Assembly: GCA_018268085.1 (NCBI GenBank)
Contig: JAFDXE010000036.1
Coordinates: 1-38,576 of the forward strand
Direction: 5' to 3'
Source: Bacteroidota bacterium
Lineage (GTDB): Bacteria > Bacteroidota > Bacteroidia > Chitinophagales > Chitinophagaceae
Length of the DNA stretch: 38,576 bases
Shown: positions 8,150-17,654 of the stretch, in pieces
How positions within the stretch are numbered: position 1 is the first letter of the stretch
How the letters are laid out: each line of letters starts with the position of its first letter
The notes under the pieces: generated by a model
Databases searched by the model: none
The model's input: the letters and a program-made list of their open reading frames with translations, nothing else
Told to the model about the DNA's origin: nothing
Made by a program: the position numbers and the translations under genes

Positions 8150-10762
8150 ATGGCAAAAGCCGCAGGTGAAACTCCTCTTATGCAGCAACACAATGCGATC
8201 AAGGCGAAATATCCTGATGCCATCCTGTTGTTTCGTGTAGGTGATTTTTATGAAACTTTCGGGAAAGATGCCATTAATGCCGCTGCTGTTTTAGGCATCA
8301 CGCTCACTAAAAGAAATAATGGAAATGCCGCTTCTGCAGAACTGGCCGGCTTTCCGCATCATGCCCTGGATACCTATTTACACAAACTGGTAAAAGCCGG
8401 CTACCGGGTAGCAATATGCGATCAGCTTGAAGATCCAAAAACAGTAAAAGGTATAGTTAAACGCGGCGTAACAGAGCTGGTAACTCCAGGCGTTGCCACC
8501 AACGATAAATTACTTGAACACAACAGCAATAATTTCCTGGCTGCACTTCATTTTAAAGATGAAAAAACAATCGGCATCGCATTCCTCGATATTTCAACCG
8601 GCGAATTTTTCATTGCAGAGGGCGATAAAGAGTACACCGATAAATTATTGCAAACACTGCAACCTGCAGAAGTAATTTTTCAACGCAACAAACAGAAATA
8701 TTTTAAAGAGCAATTCGGCAATTCATTTTTCACCTACTCATTGGATGAATGGATTTTTGCGGAAGCGTATGCAACAGAAAACCTGCTGAAACATTTCGGC
8801 ACGCATAGCCTCAAAGGTTTTGGCGTAGAAGAATTAACCGCCGGCATCATTGCATCGGGCGCTATCCTGCATTATTTAAAAGATACGGAACATCCCAACC
8901 TGCAACACATCACTTCTTTGCAGCGCATCAATAAAGATGAACATTTATGGATGGACCGTTTCACCGTTCGCAACCTGGAGTTATTCGGAAATGAAAATAC
9001 CAATACCTTATTTAAAACGATCAATAACACGGTTTCGCCGATGGGCGCCCGTTTGTTAAAGCGCTGGATGCTGATGCCGCTGAATGATGTACTGCGTATC
9101 AACGAGCGACTTAATGCAGTTGAATACCTGGTAAAGGAAACGGATATACGCAATAAAATATTACAGCACATTAAACAAGCCGGAGATATAGAAAGACTTG
9201 CGGCGAAAGTACCTTTAAAAAAAATCAATCCCCGTGAAGTATTGCAGGTGGCGAAAGGTTTACAACAAACAGAAATCATCAAAAGCATTTGCAGCAATTC
9301 TTCCAATGAATATTTAAAACGACTGGCCGATTCGCTGAATGGTTGCAATTATATTCTCAATAAAATAATTAAGGAGATCAATGAAAATCCACCGGCAGCA
9401 GTTAATAAAGGCGGCTTGATTGCAAGCGGTATCCATGATGAACTGGATGAACTGCGTTCCATCGCAAGTGGTGGTAAAAATTACCTGCTGGAGTTACAAC
9501 AGAAAGAAGCCATCAACACCGGCATTTCTTCCCTGAAGATCAGTTTTAATAACGTGTTTGGGTATTACCTTGAAGTAACTAATCTTCATAAAAATAAAGT
9601 TCCGGAAACCTGGATACGCAAACAAACACTCGCCAATGCAGAACGATATATTACTCCTGAACTAAAAGTATATGAAGAGAAAATTGTTGGTGCAGAAGAC
9701 AGGATATTACAAATTGAACAACAACTTTTCCAGGAACTGCTCAATGAACTGCAGGATTATATTGCTGCCGTGCAGTTAAACGGACATGTATTGGCTACAC
9801 TCGATTGCCTGGGTTGTTTTGCCAACAATGCGTTGCAGTTCAATTATAAAAAACCAATGTTACATGAAGGTGATGAACTGGAACTAAAAGACAGCCGCCA
9901 CCCGGTGATCGAACGCAACTTACCTGTTGGAGAAACCTATATCAGTAACGACATCAGTTTATCTGCAAATACACAACAGATCATCATCCTTACCGGCCCG
10001 AATATGAGTGGTAAAAGTGCGATACTCCGGCAAACTGCACTCATTACCCTACTCGCCCACATGGGCAGTTTTGTTCCGGCGTCTTCGGCAAAAATTCCAC
10101 TCACAGATAAAATTTTTACCAGGGTGGGCGCATCCGATAACCTGAGCGGTGGCGAAAGTACATTCATGGTTGAAATGAATGAAACCGCCAGCATCATCAA
10201 CAACCTCACTGCACGAAGCCTTATTTTACTTGATGAAATCGGAAGAGGCACTTCTACTTACGATGGAATTTCCATTGCCTGGAGCATTGCAGAGTACCTG
10301 CATCATTCGCCCTGCAAACCAAAAATATTGTTTGCTACACACTATCATGAATTGAATGAACTGGAGAATCGCCTCGACAGGATCAAGAATTATCATGTTA
10401 CCAATAAAGAAGTGGGCAATAAAATTATTTTCCTCAGGAAACTGGCGCCCGGCGGAAGCACACACAGCTTTGGTATTCATGTTGCCCGCATGGCCGGTAT
10501 GCCTCCAGCCCTGATTGACCGTGCCAATGAAATTTTAGCACAACTGGAAGAAGTGAGGGAACATAAAGAAAGCGGGAAAAGAAAAAATATTTCCGACGGG
10601 ATAAAAGATATCACTAATTCTAAAATGCAACTCAGCATATTCGATGCTCATTCCGTAACCTTTGAAGAGATCAGGGAATTGCTGGAAGCGGTAGATATTA
10701 ACCGGCTTACACCCGTTGAAGCATTACTCAAATTACAGGAGATAAAATCGAAGGTGAAATAA
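8150..10762 (+). CDS. mutS: DNA mismatch repair protein MutS
   Basis: The 870-residue protein has the full MutS1 layout: mismatch-reading N-terminal domain with the Phe-x-Glu motif (FYE at 33-35 in LLFRVGDFYETF), connector, lever and clamp domains, then the ABC-type ATPase with Walker A GPNMSGKS near 616-623, Walker B plus signature DEIGRGTS near 693-700, and the ATHYHEL segment. A C-terminal dimerisation tail (VTPVEAL-like) is present. It recognises base mismatches and small loops and recruits MutL. The start is ATG 8150 (MAKAAGETPLMQQ), which agrees with MutS N-termini; the frame stays open to a TTG inside the -7 promoter box. Length is normal. Confidence 0.97.
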   Translation: MAKAAGETPLMQQHNAIKAKYPDAILLFRVGDFYETFGKDAINAAAVLGITLTKRNNGNAASAELAGFPHHALDTYLHKLVKAGYRVAICDQLEDPKTVKGIVKRGVTELVTPGVATNDKLLEHNSNNFLAALHFKDEKTIGIAFLDISTGEFFIAEGDKEYTDKLLQTLQPAEVIFQRNKQKYFKEQFGNSFFTYSLDEWIFAEAYATENLLKHFGTHSLKGFGVEELTAGIIASGAILHYLKDTEHPNLQHITSLQRINKDEHLWMDRFTVRNLELFGNENTNTLFKTINNTVSPMGARLLKRWMLMPLNDVLRINERLNAVEYLVKETDIRNKILQHIKQAGDIERLAAKVPLKKINPREVLQVAKGLQQTEIIKSICSNSSNEYLKRLADSLNGCNYILNKIIKEINENPPAAVNKGGLIASGIHDELDELRSIASGGKNYLLELQQKEAINTGISSLKISFNNVFGYYLEVTNLHKNKVPETWIRKQTLANAERYITPELKVYEEKIVGAEDRILQIEQQLFQELLNELQDYIAAVQLNGHVLATLDCLGCFANNALQFNYKKPMLHEGDELELKDSRHPVIERNLPVGETYISNDISLSANTQQIIILTGPNMSGKSAILRQTALITLLAHMGSFVPASSAKIPLTDKIFTRVGASDNLSGGESTFMVEMNETASIINNLTARSLILLDEIGRGTSTYDGISIAWSIAEYLHHSPCKPKILFATHYHELNELENRLDRIKNYHVTNKEVGNKIIFLRKLAPGGSTHSFGIHVARMAGMPPALIDRANEILAQLEEVREHKESGKRKNISDGIKDITNSKMQLSIFDAHSVTFEEIRELLEAVDINRLTPVEALLKLQEIKSKVK

Positions 10763-10898
10763 TTTTTTGCTGTTATTTTTTGCTGACCAACAGAGCAATT
10801 TCCCTACCCATTTATATTGTACAATCTTGTTAAATCTATACTAACACTTGCAGCATTTTCGTTATAAAGAAAGTCTTTCAAATAACTTTACAAAGTTG

Positions 10899-12932
10899 AT
10901 GAGGAGATGTTTACTTATATTGATTTTTTTTACTAGCCTATGCAATTTCCGGAGCCTGGCGCAGTGTACCACATTAGGACAAAATCCTTCCACGGCTTTT
11001 CCTGTTTGCGGCACCACTACTTTCCAGCAATCTACCGTTCCTATTTGCAGTTCCAATAGTTTGTATGTTCCCGGATGTACTTCTTCCGCTTCAACCAATT
11101 ATTCCAACAAAAATCCATTCTGGTATAAATTCACCTGTTATCAAACCGGTACACTTGGTTTTACCATCGTTCCCAATACACCCAGTGATGATTACGACTG
11201 GCAATTGTATGATATCACCGGTCATAACCCCGACGATGTGTACACGATATCGTCACTTGTGGTAACAGGCAACTGGTCTGGATCCAGTGGAAATACCGGC
11301 ACTTCATCGAGTGGAGTTAACTATGTTCAGTGTGCTTCCGTGCCATCGCAAAATGAACCCACATTTGCGGCTATGCCTACCATTTATGAAGGTCATAAAT
11401 ACCTGCTGCTGGTAAGTCATTATACGGATAGCCAAAGCGGCTACGCATTATCGTTTGGTGGAGGTACTGCAAGCATCACCGATCCAAAACTACCGGTGAT
11501 GGAAAATGCCGATGCGCCATGCGATGGATCACAGGTAGAAGTGTCGCTCAACAAAAAAATGAAATGCAGTAGCATCAGCAGTGCAGAATTTTTTATTGAA
11601 CCTGCAGTGGCAACGGTAACCTCCGTTAGCGGGAATGGTTGCAATACCGGTTTCGATATGGACAAGGTTACACTTACCCTTAGCACTCCGCTCCCACCCG
11701 GCAATTACCTCGTTAGAATTAAACATGGATCGGATGGAAATACCTTGCTCGACAACTGTGACCGGGAGATACCGGATAACGATTCGATTGCATTAACCAT
11801 TCACCCGGTAGTACCAACGCCAATGGATAGTATTACCAAACCGGGATGTGCACCGCAATCGCTGGAACTTGTTTTCCGGAAAAAAATTCGTTGTAACAGC
11901 ATTGCTGCCGACGGATCGGATTTTGTCATCAGTGATGGACCTTACCCGGTAGCCATTTTGGGCGCAACCGCTACCTGCGATGAAGGGTTAACCTATACCA
12001 TAAACGTATTACTCGAAAACCCATTGTTAACTTCAGGTACATTTAAGATCTCCCTTAAACAAGGCAATGATGGCAATACACTGATAGATGAATGTGGTCA
12101 ACAAAGTCCGGCCGGATTTTTATTCTTTACCGTTAAAGACACCGTGAATGCCGATTTTCAATATTCCATTAAATATGGATGTACCCTGGATACGGTGCAA
12201 TTTTATCACAATGCACACAACCAGGTAAATAACTGGTTATGGAATTTTGACAACGGGTTGTTTATTACTTCAGCACAAAATCCGGTTGTAGCCTATAATA
12301 CTTTTGGAACACATGATGTGCTGCTGATCGTTAACAATGGTGTTTGTGCCGACACCACTTCAGGTTCTATATTCCTTCGCAATACATTGAATGCAAAATT
12401 TGATGCAACCCTGCTGATTTGCCCTGGCGATCCGGCATCATTTAAAGACATGAGCATACTGGCCAGTCCAGGAAATAATATCGTATCGTGGAACTGGAAT
12501 TTTGCCAATGGAAATACCAGTAACCTCCAGAATCCGCCGCAGCAATTTTATCCATATCACGCTGCAGATTATTATGCACCAGTTTCATTGGAAGTAACGG
12601 ATATTTTCGGATGCAAAGACACCACCGTGCTCAACCTGAATATCCTGCACAACTGCTTCATAGCTGTTCCTTCAGCATTCACACCTAATAATGATGGATT
12701 GAACGATTACCTGTACCCGGTAAACGCTTATAAAGCGGCAGATCTGAAATTCAGTGTATTCAATCGTTATGGTCAGCGGATATTTTTTACCAATGACTGG
12801 ACGAAAAAGTGGGATGGTAAATTCAAAGGTCATGATTGCGAACCCGGAACTTATGTATGGATACTGGAGTACTACAATATGAAATCCTACCAGCCGGTTT
12901 TTCAAAAAGGTACTACCGTTCTTATCCGATAA
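10899..12932 (+). CDS. Secreted PKD-like protein with gliding-motility (type IX secretion) C-terminal domain
   Basis: The 677-residue protein begins with a signal peptide (RRCLLILIFFTSLCNFRSLAQ). Repeated Ig/PKD-like beta domains follow; two stretches near 430-585 have the PKD-type pattern of W-x-W/F-N/D-F followed by N-P (for example NNWLWNFDNG and VSWNWNFANG). The last about 90 residues (from IAVPSAFTPNNDGLND) form the gliding-motility-associated C-terminal domain that targets proteins to the type IX secretion system; it ends in a typical KGTTVLIR strand. Many cysteines suggest an extracellular protein. Ligand or role (adhesion, surface matrix) is unknown. I chose ATG 10899 because it begins the signal peptide; the open frame extends to a TTG at 10848. 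Confidence 0.88.
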   Translation: MRRCLLILIFFTSLCNFRSLAQCTTLGQNPSTAFPVCGTTTFQQSTVPICSSNSLYVPGCTSSASTNYSNKNPFWYKFTCYQTGTLGFTIVPNTPSDDYDWQLYDITGHNPDDVYTISSLVVTGNWSGSSGNTGTSSSGVNYVQCASVPSQNEPTFAAMPTIYEGHKYLLLVSHYTDSQSGYALSFGGGTASITDPKLPVMENADAPCDGSQVEVSLNKKMKCSSISSAEFFIEPAVATVTSVSGNGCNTGFDMDKVTLTLSTPLPPGNYLVRIKHGSDGNTLLDNCDREIPDNDSIALTIHPVVPTPMDSITKPGCAPQSLELVFRKKIRCNSIAADGSDFVISDGPYPVAILGATATCDEGLTYTINVLLENPLLTSGTFKISLKQGNDGNTLIDECGQQSPAGFLFFTVKDTVNADFQYSIKYGCTLDTVQFYHNAHNQVNNWLWNFDNGLFITSAQNPVVAYNTFGTHDVLLIVNNGVCADTTSGSIFLRNTLNAKFDATLLICPGDPASFKDMSILASPGNNIVSWNWNFANGNTSNLQNPPQQFYPYHAADYYAPVSLEVTDIFGCKDTTVLNLNILHNCFIAVPSAFTPNNDGLNDYLYPVNAYKAADLKFSVFNRYGQRIFFTNDWTKKWDGKFKGHDCEPGTYVWILEYYNMKSYQPVFQKGTTVLIR

Positions 12933-12985
12933 CAGGAGATTTGAAATTGCTGATTTTCCTCACCTGATTGTAGCACCGCTTTCCT

Positions 12986-12993
12986 TAAGTTTG
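12986..12993 (+). promoter_or_regulatory. Bacteroidota -7 promoter box of the tryptophan dioxygenase gene
   Basis: TAAGTTTG matches TAnnTTTG exactly, 16 bases before the start codon. A TTG at 12968-12970 gives a short 15-base spacing. Confidence 0.5.
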
Positions 12994-13009
12994 CATCAAA
13001 TTTTACAGT

Positions 13010-14053
13010 ATGGCTCAGCAACCTGTTTATTACGGAGATTATTTGCAATTGAATAAGATCATTCATGCACAGCAGCCCGTTAGTTTTGAAGAAGGCAATC
13101 AGCCGGCGCATGAAGAAATGCTCTTCATCGTAATTCACCAGGCATACGAACTTTGGTTTAAACAGATATTGTTTGAAGTAAATTCAGTTATTGAATTAAT
13201 GAATAAACCTTCGCTGAACGATAATTCTGATGAATTACAAACGATCGTACACAGGTTTAAACGTGTAGGCGTAATATTAAAAGTACTGGTGCAGCAAATT
13301 GATATCCTGGAAACCATGACGCCCATGGATTTTCTTGATTTCAGGGATATGCTCCGGCCTGCATCCGGATTTCAAAGCTGGCAATTCAAGATCATTGAAG
13401 CAAAGCTGGGATTGAAATTTGAACAACGTCACGGCCAGGATTATTACATCAAACAATTAAAACCGGAGGATGTAGCCATTATTAAAAATGCAGAACAAAC
13501 GCCTTCCGTAATACAACTGGTAAACAAATGGCTTGAACGCATGCCATTTTTAACAGGCGATACTTTCTGGAAAAATTATCACGAAGCATCTTCCCAGGGC
13601 AAACATCCTTTCTGGGAAGATTATGAAAACATTTACGACAATAGTTTATCTGAAGGAGAAAAAAACAACGTTGAACATTTTAAGCATATTTTCTTCAATG
13701 AAGCGCATAACCCTGAACGTAACCTTAGTGCAGCGGCTTGCCGGTCGGCTTTGTTCATAATGTTATACCGTGGTTATCCAATGCTGGAGTTACCATTCCA
13801 GTTGCTTGACACCTTACTTGAAATCGACAATCAGTTAGGTAACTGGCGCTACAGGCATATCAATATGGTTAAAAGAATGATCGGCAGCAGGGTTGGAACG
13901 GGCGGTAGTACCGGTGCCGGCTACCTGCAGGGGGCAATGGATAAACACTACATCTTCAAAGAAATTGCACAACTCAACAGCTTCCTGATCGACAGGAGAA
14001 AATTACCTGTACTGCCAAAGGAACTGTCTGATAAACTGGGATATAATTTTTAA
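13010..14053 (+). CDS. kynA: Tryptophan 2,3-dioxygenase
   Basis: The 347-residue protein is a haem dioxygenase that opens the indole ring of L-tryptophan to N-formylkynurenine, the first step of the kynurenine pathway. Family motifs are HEEMLFIVIHQAYELWFKQ (34-52, distal His43), LDFRDMLRPASGFQSWQF (about 109-126), the proximal haem ligand His283 in RYRHINMV, and GTGGSTGAGYLQ just after it. It is cytosolic and normally tetrameric. No kynurenine formamidase, kynureninase or 3-hydroxylase gene is adjacent, so the pathway must be completed elsewhere or the product diverted. The gene is apparently monocistronic. Confidence 0.95.
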   Translation: MAQQPVYYGDYLQLNKIIHAQQPVSFEEGNQPAHEEMLFIVIHQAYELWFKQILFEVNSVIELMNKPSLNDNSDELQTIVHRFKRVGVILKVLVQQIDILETMTPMDFLDFRDMLRPASGFQSWQFKIIEAKLGLKFEQRHGQDYYIKQLKPEDVAIIKNAEQTPSVIQLVNKWLERMPFLTGDTFWKNYHEASSQGKHPFWEDYENIYDNSLSEGEKNNVEHFKHIFFNEAHNPERNLSAAACRSALFIMLYRGYPMLELPFQLLDTLLEIDNQLGNWRYRHINMVKRMIGSRVGTGGSTGAGYLQGAMDKHYIFKEIAQLNSFLIDRRKLPVLPKELSDKLGYNF

Positions 14054-14065
14054 CTTGTTATGCCG

Positions 14066-14095
14066 GTATTCCCAAAAAACCAGGAATACATTTTT
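14066..14095 (+). terminator. Possible terminator of the tryptophan dioxygenase gene
   Basis: A 7-bp stem GTATTCC/GGAATAC (14066-14072 with 14083-14089) with a 10-base loop is followed by ATTTTT. It lies between two convergent genes; the large loop makes it weak. Confidence 0.45.
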
Positions 14096-14149
14096 GGAAA
14101 ACGATAATGCATACAAGCACCAGCGAAAAAAGATGAACCTCAGTAAACA

Positions 14150-15280
14150 CTAGATCAACTCTTTTAATTTTTCTACAACCACATCTACTTCTTCTTTTGT
14201 ATTGTATTTAGAAAAACTAAACCGCACCGTAATCTGGTTTGGATTATTGTTGATAGCAGAAATTACATGACTTCCCTGTTCCGCACCTGATGTACAGGCG
14301 CTGCCACCACTGGCGCAGATATTATTAATATCGAGATTGAACAGGATCATTTCAGATTTTTCTGTTTTAGGAAAACTGGTACTTAATACCGTGTATAAAC
14401 TCTTTCCAAATACATCACCGTTAAATGCCACACCGGGAATGTGTTTCAGCAACTGATCATGCATGTATTGTTTAACGGCGGTGATTGCTGCCTTGTCTGT
14501 TTCATGATTGCTGGTTGCCAGTTCAAGTGCTTTTGCCAAACCGGCGATACCATAAATATTTTCCGTACCTGCACGCATGTTACGTTCCTGAGCGCCACCA
14601 TGAACCAATGGTTTGATGCGTACATTTTCATTGATGTACAACATACCCACCCCTTTCGGGCCATGGAATTTATGTGCTGCTGCAGTAATAAAATGCACCG
14701 GTGTATTGCGAAGATCGAAAGGAAAATGCCCAACCGTTTGCACCGTATCGCTATGAAAAATAGCGCTGTGTGCTTTACACATATTGCCAACCGCATGAAT
14801 ATCGAGCAGGTTACCGATCTCATTGTTTGCATGCATCAGCGTAACCAGTGTTTTTTCAGCAGAAGACGACAACAGGCGTTCGAGGTCTTTCAAATCAACA
14901 TGACCGTCAGGTAATAATTTTACAAAGTTTACTTTAACCGCATCACGGTTATCGAGATATTCAACTGTATGTGAAACGGCATGATGTTCAATTTTTGAAG
15001 TGATGATGCGTTTGCACCCGAGGTCTCTTACTGCAGCCAGTATGGCGGTATTGCTGCTTTCCGTTCCACCACTGGTGAAAAATATTTCAGCAGGATGTGC
15101 GTTCAGAATTTTTGCAATGGATTTACGGGCTGTTTCAATGGCCATCCTCGTTTCCCTTCCGTAAGAATATATTGAAGATGGATTACCAAATTTTTCTGTG
15201 AGGTAGGGCATCATCGCTTCCAGCACCTGTGGATCGAGCGTAGTGGTAGCAGCGTTATCGAAATAAATACGGTTGTTCAT
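14150..15280 (-). CDS. Cysteine desulfurase (IscS/NifS family)
   Basis: The 376-residue PLP enzyme takes sulfur from L-cysteine as a persulfide for Fe-S clusters and thiolated tRNA. Motifs include YFDNAATTTLDP at the N-terminus, the stacking-His region SKIEHHAV, the PLP lysine in AAHKFHGPKG (about residue 202), GGAQERNMRAGTEN, and the active cysteine in ICASGGSACTSGAEQ (about residue 328) on the mobile loop typical of the NifS/IscS group. It lies 31 bases downstream of glmM on the same strand. A -7-like TAAATTTG (15314-15307) overlaps the glmM stop codon, so the gene may have its own promoter as well. No iscU or other Fe-S gene is nearby, so assignment to IscS versus a general desulfurase is open. 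Confidence 0.93.
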   Translation of the reverse strand: MNNRIYFDNAATTTLDPQVLEAMMPYLTEKFGNPSSIYSYGRETRMAIETARKSIAKILNAHPAEIFFTSGGTESSNTAILAAVRDLGCKRIITSKIEHHAVSHTVEYLDNRDAVKVNFVKLLPDGHVDLKDLERLLSSSAEKTLVTLMHANNEIGNLLDIHAVGNMCKAHSAIFHSDTVQTVGHFPFDLRNTPVHFITAAAHKFHGPKGVGMLYINENVRIKPLVHGGAQERNMRAGTENIYGIAGLAKALELATSNHETDKAAITAVKQYMHDQLLKHIPGVAFNGDVFGKSLYTVLSTSFPKTEKSEMILFNLDINNICASGGSACTSGAEQGSHVISAINNNPNQITVRFSFSKYNTKEEVDVVVEKLKELI

Positions 15281-15311
15281 AAGATGATTTCGTTTGTGAT
15301 CAGGAACAAAT

Positions 15312-16706
15312 TTACATCGCTTCCTGTATATCTTTCATTAATCGCATGGCAATATTATCGGCCGTTTTCTCAAAATTACTTTCTGCATAGATACGGATGA
15401 TTGGTTCTGTATTGCTGGTGCGCAGGTGAACCCAGTCTTCCTCAAATTCTATTTTCAATCCATCTTCACTATTGATTGGATGTGTTTTATATTTTTGCTC
15501 AATTTTTTCAAACACCTGTTTTACATCTACCCCATCATTAAGCACCATTTTATTTTTGCTGATAAAGTAATCGGGATAAGTATTCCTGAGTTGTTTGATA
15601 CTCTTTTTACTTTTAGCCAGGTGCGACAGGAACAAGGCTATACCGATCAATGCATCCCGGCCATAATGTAAATCGGGAACAATGATGCCGCCATTACCTT
15701 CTCCACCAATTACCGCATTCACCGATTTCATTTTTGTAACCACATTCACTTCACCCACTGCACTGGCAAAATATTTGCCCCCATGCTTTAACGTTATATC
15801 TTTCAATGCCTTTGTTGACGACATGTTGCTAACGGTATTCCCCTTCTGCGTGCCCAATACATAATCTGCCACAGCCACCAACGTATATTCTTCTCCAAAC
15901 ATGCTTCCGTCTTCACACACAAAACACAGCCTGTCTACATCCGGATCTACAGCAATACCCAACGAAGCTTTTTGCATACAAACTTCCTGGCTGAGCCCGG
16001 TAAGGTGTTCGGGCAATGGCTCAGGATTATGGGCAAAATGACCGTTTACTTCACCGTTGATAACGATGACATCGCTCACGCCCAACGCTTTTAATAACAT
16101 AGGAACGGCGAAAGCGCCGGTGCTGTTTACCGCATCTACCACAATTCTGAAATTAGCAGACGCGATTGCCTTTGTATCTATGAGCTTGTGCTGAAGTATT
16201 TTGTCTATATGTTGCTTCAGCATGTCATTATTCACCGAAATATTGCCGAGCTTTTCAACGGATACAAACTGAAAAGCTTCCTTAGCAGCAATATCAAGTA
16301 TGGTTTTACCTTCTTCTCCGCTGATGAATTCACCTTTGTTGTTCAATAACTTTAATGCATTCCATTCCTGTGGATTGTGACTGGCCGTTAATATAATTCC
16401 GCCGTCTGCCTTCAAAAAGCCGACTGCCATTTCAACGGTAGGTGTGGTACTGTAATCGATATCAATTACATCAATACCCAACGAGGAGAGTGTAGCATTC
16501 ACGAGGTTTTTAACCATCATTCCACTGATTCTTCCATCCCTTCCTACAACAACTTTTTTAGCTGCTGTTGTTAACTGCTCATCCTGTTGCAGAAGCCAGG
16601 TGCCATAAGCTGCTGTAAATTTTACAATATCAAGTGGAGTGAGATTATCATTAGGTTTTCCGCCGATTGTACCCCTGATCCCGGAAATACTTTTTATCAA
16701 TGCCAT
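15312..16706 (-). CDS. glmM: Phosphoglucosamine mutase (alpha-D-phosphohexomutase family)
   Basis: The 464-residue protein is an alpha-D-phosphohexomutase. It starts with IKSISGIRGTIGG, carries the phosphoserine loop TASHNP (S109), the Mg-binding DPDVDRL (about residues 250-256), the sugar-binding GEGNGG, and the C-terminal phosphate-binding RTSNTEPIIRIY. The SGIRGT N-terminus and overall form are those annotated as GlmM in Bacteroidota, which makes glucosamine-1-phosphate for UDP-GlcNAc, peptidoglycan and LPS. Phosphomannomutase/phosphoglucomutase activity cannot be excluded from motifs alone. It is first in a two-gene unit with the cysteine desulfurase. Confidence 0.88.
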   Translation of the reverse strand: MALIKSISGIRGTIGGKPNDNLTPLDIVKFTAAYGTWLLQQDEQLTTAAKKVVVGRDGRISGMMVKNLVNATLSSLGIDVIDIDYSTTPTVEMAVGFLKADGGIILTASHNPQEWNALKLLNNKGEFISGEEGKTILDIAAKEAFQFVSVEKLGNISVNNDMLKQHIDKILQHKLIDTKAIASANFRIVVDAVNSTGAFAVPMLLKALGVSDVIVINGEVNGHFAHNPEPLPEHLTGLSQEVCMQKASLGIAVDPDVDRLCFVCEDGSMFGEEYTLVAVADYVLGTQKGNTVSNMSSTKALKDITLKHGGKYFASAVGEVNVVTKMKSVNAVIGGEGNGGIIVPDLHYGRDALIGIALFLSHLAKSKKSIKQLRNTYPDYFISKNKMVLNDGVDVKQVFEKIEQKYKTHPINSEDGLKIEFEEDWVHLRTSNTEPIIRIYAESNFEKTADNIAMRLMKDIQEAM

Positions 16707-16724
16707 GACGAGATTTTAGAGTTG

Positions 16725-16732
16725 CAAATATA
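16725..16732 (-). promoter_or_regulatory. Bacteroidota -7 promoter box of glmM
   Basis: TATATTTG on the minus strand is an exact TAnnTTTG match 18 bases before the glmM start codon. No -33 TTG at correct spacing is evident. Confidence 0.5.
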
Positions 16733-16855
16733 ACAAAACCACGTAAGAATTGCCGTTCTCCCCACCATAGTTTATGGTACAATGCAGCCGGCAATTTTGG
16801 TTGAGATAGTTAAAAAAAAATAGCGATGTTGAGGTAACCATTCGTTGCCGTTCGA

Positions 16856-16885
16856 TTGCAAAATGAATCTTCCCCAGTACCTTTG
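16856..16885 (+). promoter_or_regulatory. Promoter of the methyltransferase gene (TTG-N19-TACCTTTG)
   Basis: TTG 16856-16858 and TACCTTTG 16878-16885 fit the Bacteroidota consensus with ideal 19-base spacing. The -7 box ends only four bases before the preferred start codon at 16890, implying a leaderless transcript. Confidence 0.65.
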
Positions 16886-16889
16886 TTGC

Positions 16890-17627
16890 ATGCAAACATG
16901 GTTCAAAGAATGGTTTAATACAAGCTACTACCACCAGTTATATTCGGGCCGGGATGGAAAAGAAGCTGCTGCATTTATAGACAAGCTGATAACATTATTA
17001 AAACCTGCCGCAGGTTCACTAATGCTTGACGTAGCCTGTGGTAAAGGACGCCACTCCATACAACTTGCTGCCAAAGGGTTTGATGTTACAGGCATCGACC
17101 TGAGCAACGACAGTATCCTGGAAGCATTAAAACACCAGTCGGACAACCTGCATTTTTACCAGCACGACATGCGTCTTCCCTTCTGGATAAATTACTTTGA
17201 TTACGCCTTTAATTTTTTTACAAGTTTCGGTTATTTCAAAACCAACCGTGAACATGATAATGCCATCAGAACCATTGCCGGTTCTTTAAAATCAAAAGGA
17301 ACGTTTGTAATGGATTACCTGAATGTTCATTTTGAAGAAGACAATCTCGTTCATCATTCTGAAAAAGAAATTGACGATGTACATTACCTGATCACCAAGT
17401 GGTTTGATGAAACGCATTTCTATAAAAAAATTGAAGTGCAGGACAATGCCCTTGATGAACCATTGATATTTACAGAGAGAGTGGCAAAATTTTCTTTGGG
17501 CGACTTCACCGATATGTTTGCTTACCAGGGCTTACAGATAAAAGAGGTTTTCGGGGACTATAATTTTTCTAACTACTCGGTAAAGAATTCTCCGAGACTG
17601 ATCATGATCGCAACTAAAACAAAGTGA
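16890..17627 (+). CDS. Class I SAM-dependent methyltransferase
   Basis: The 245-residue protein is a Rossmann-fold methyltransferase with motif I LDVACGKGRHS (about 45-55), the acidic end of strand 2 in TGIDLS, and a post-motif region around FFTSFGYF. The substrate is unknown. It stands alone between two minus-strand units. The open frame extends upstream to ATG 16863 and TTG 16845, but a consensus promoter lies inside that extension, so ATG 16890 (MQTWFKEWFN) is the likely start; this also fits WFKEWFN being the usual N-terminus of related Bacteroidota proteins (recollection, unverified). SAM binding is well supported; a specific acceptor cannot be inferred. Confidence 0.85.
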   Translation: MQTWFKEWFNTSYYHQLYSGRDGKEAAAFIDKLITLLKPAAGSLMLDVACGKGRHSIQLAAKGFDVTGIDLSNDSILEALKHQSDNLHFYQHDMRLPFWINYFDYAFNFFTSFGYFKTNREHDNAIRTIAGSLKSKGTFVMDYLNVHFEEDNLVHHSEKEIDDVHYLITKWFDETHFYKKIEVQDNALDEPLIFTERVAKFSLGDFTDMFAYQGLQIKEVFGDYNFSNYSVKNSPRLIMIATKTK

Positions 17628-17654
17628 TTGTGCGCTATCATTCATGAATACATT

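Noticed and set aside
15307..15314. Internal promoter overlapping the glmM stop codon
   Set aside because: TAAATTTG fits the -7 consensus, but there is no -33 element and the A/T-rich stop region makes chance likely; noted in the desulfurase entry only.
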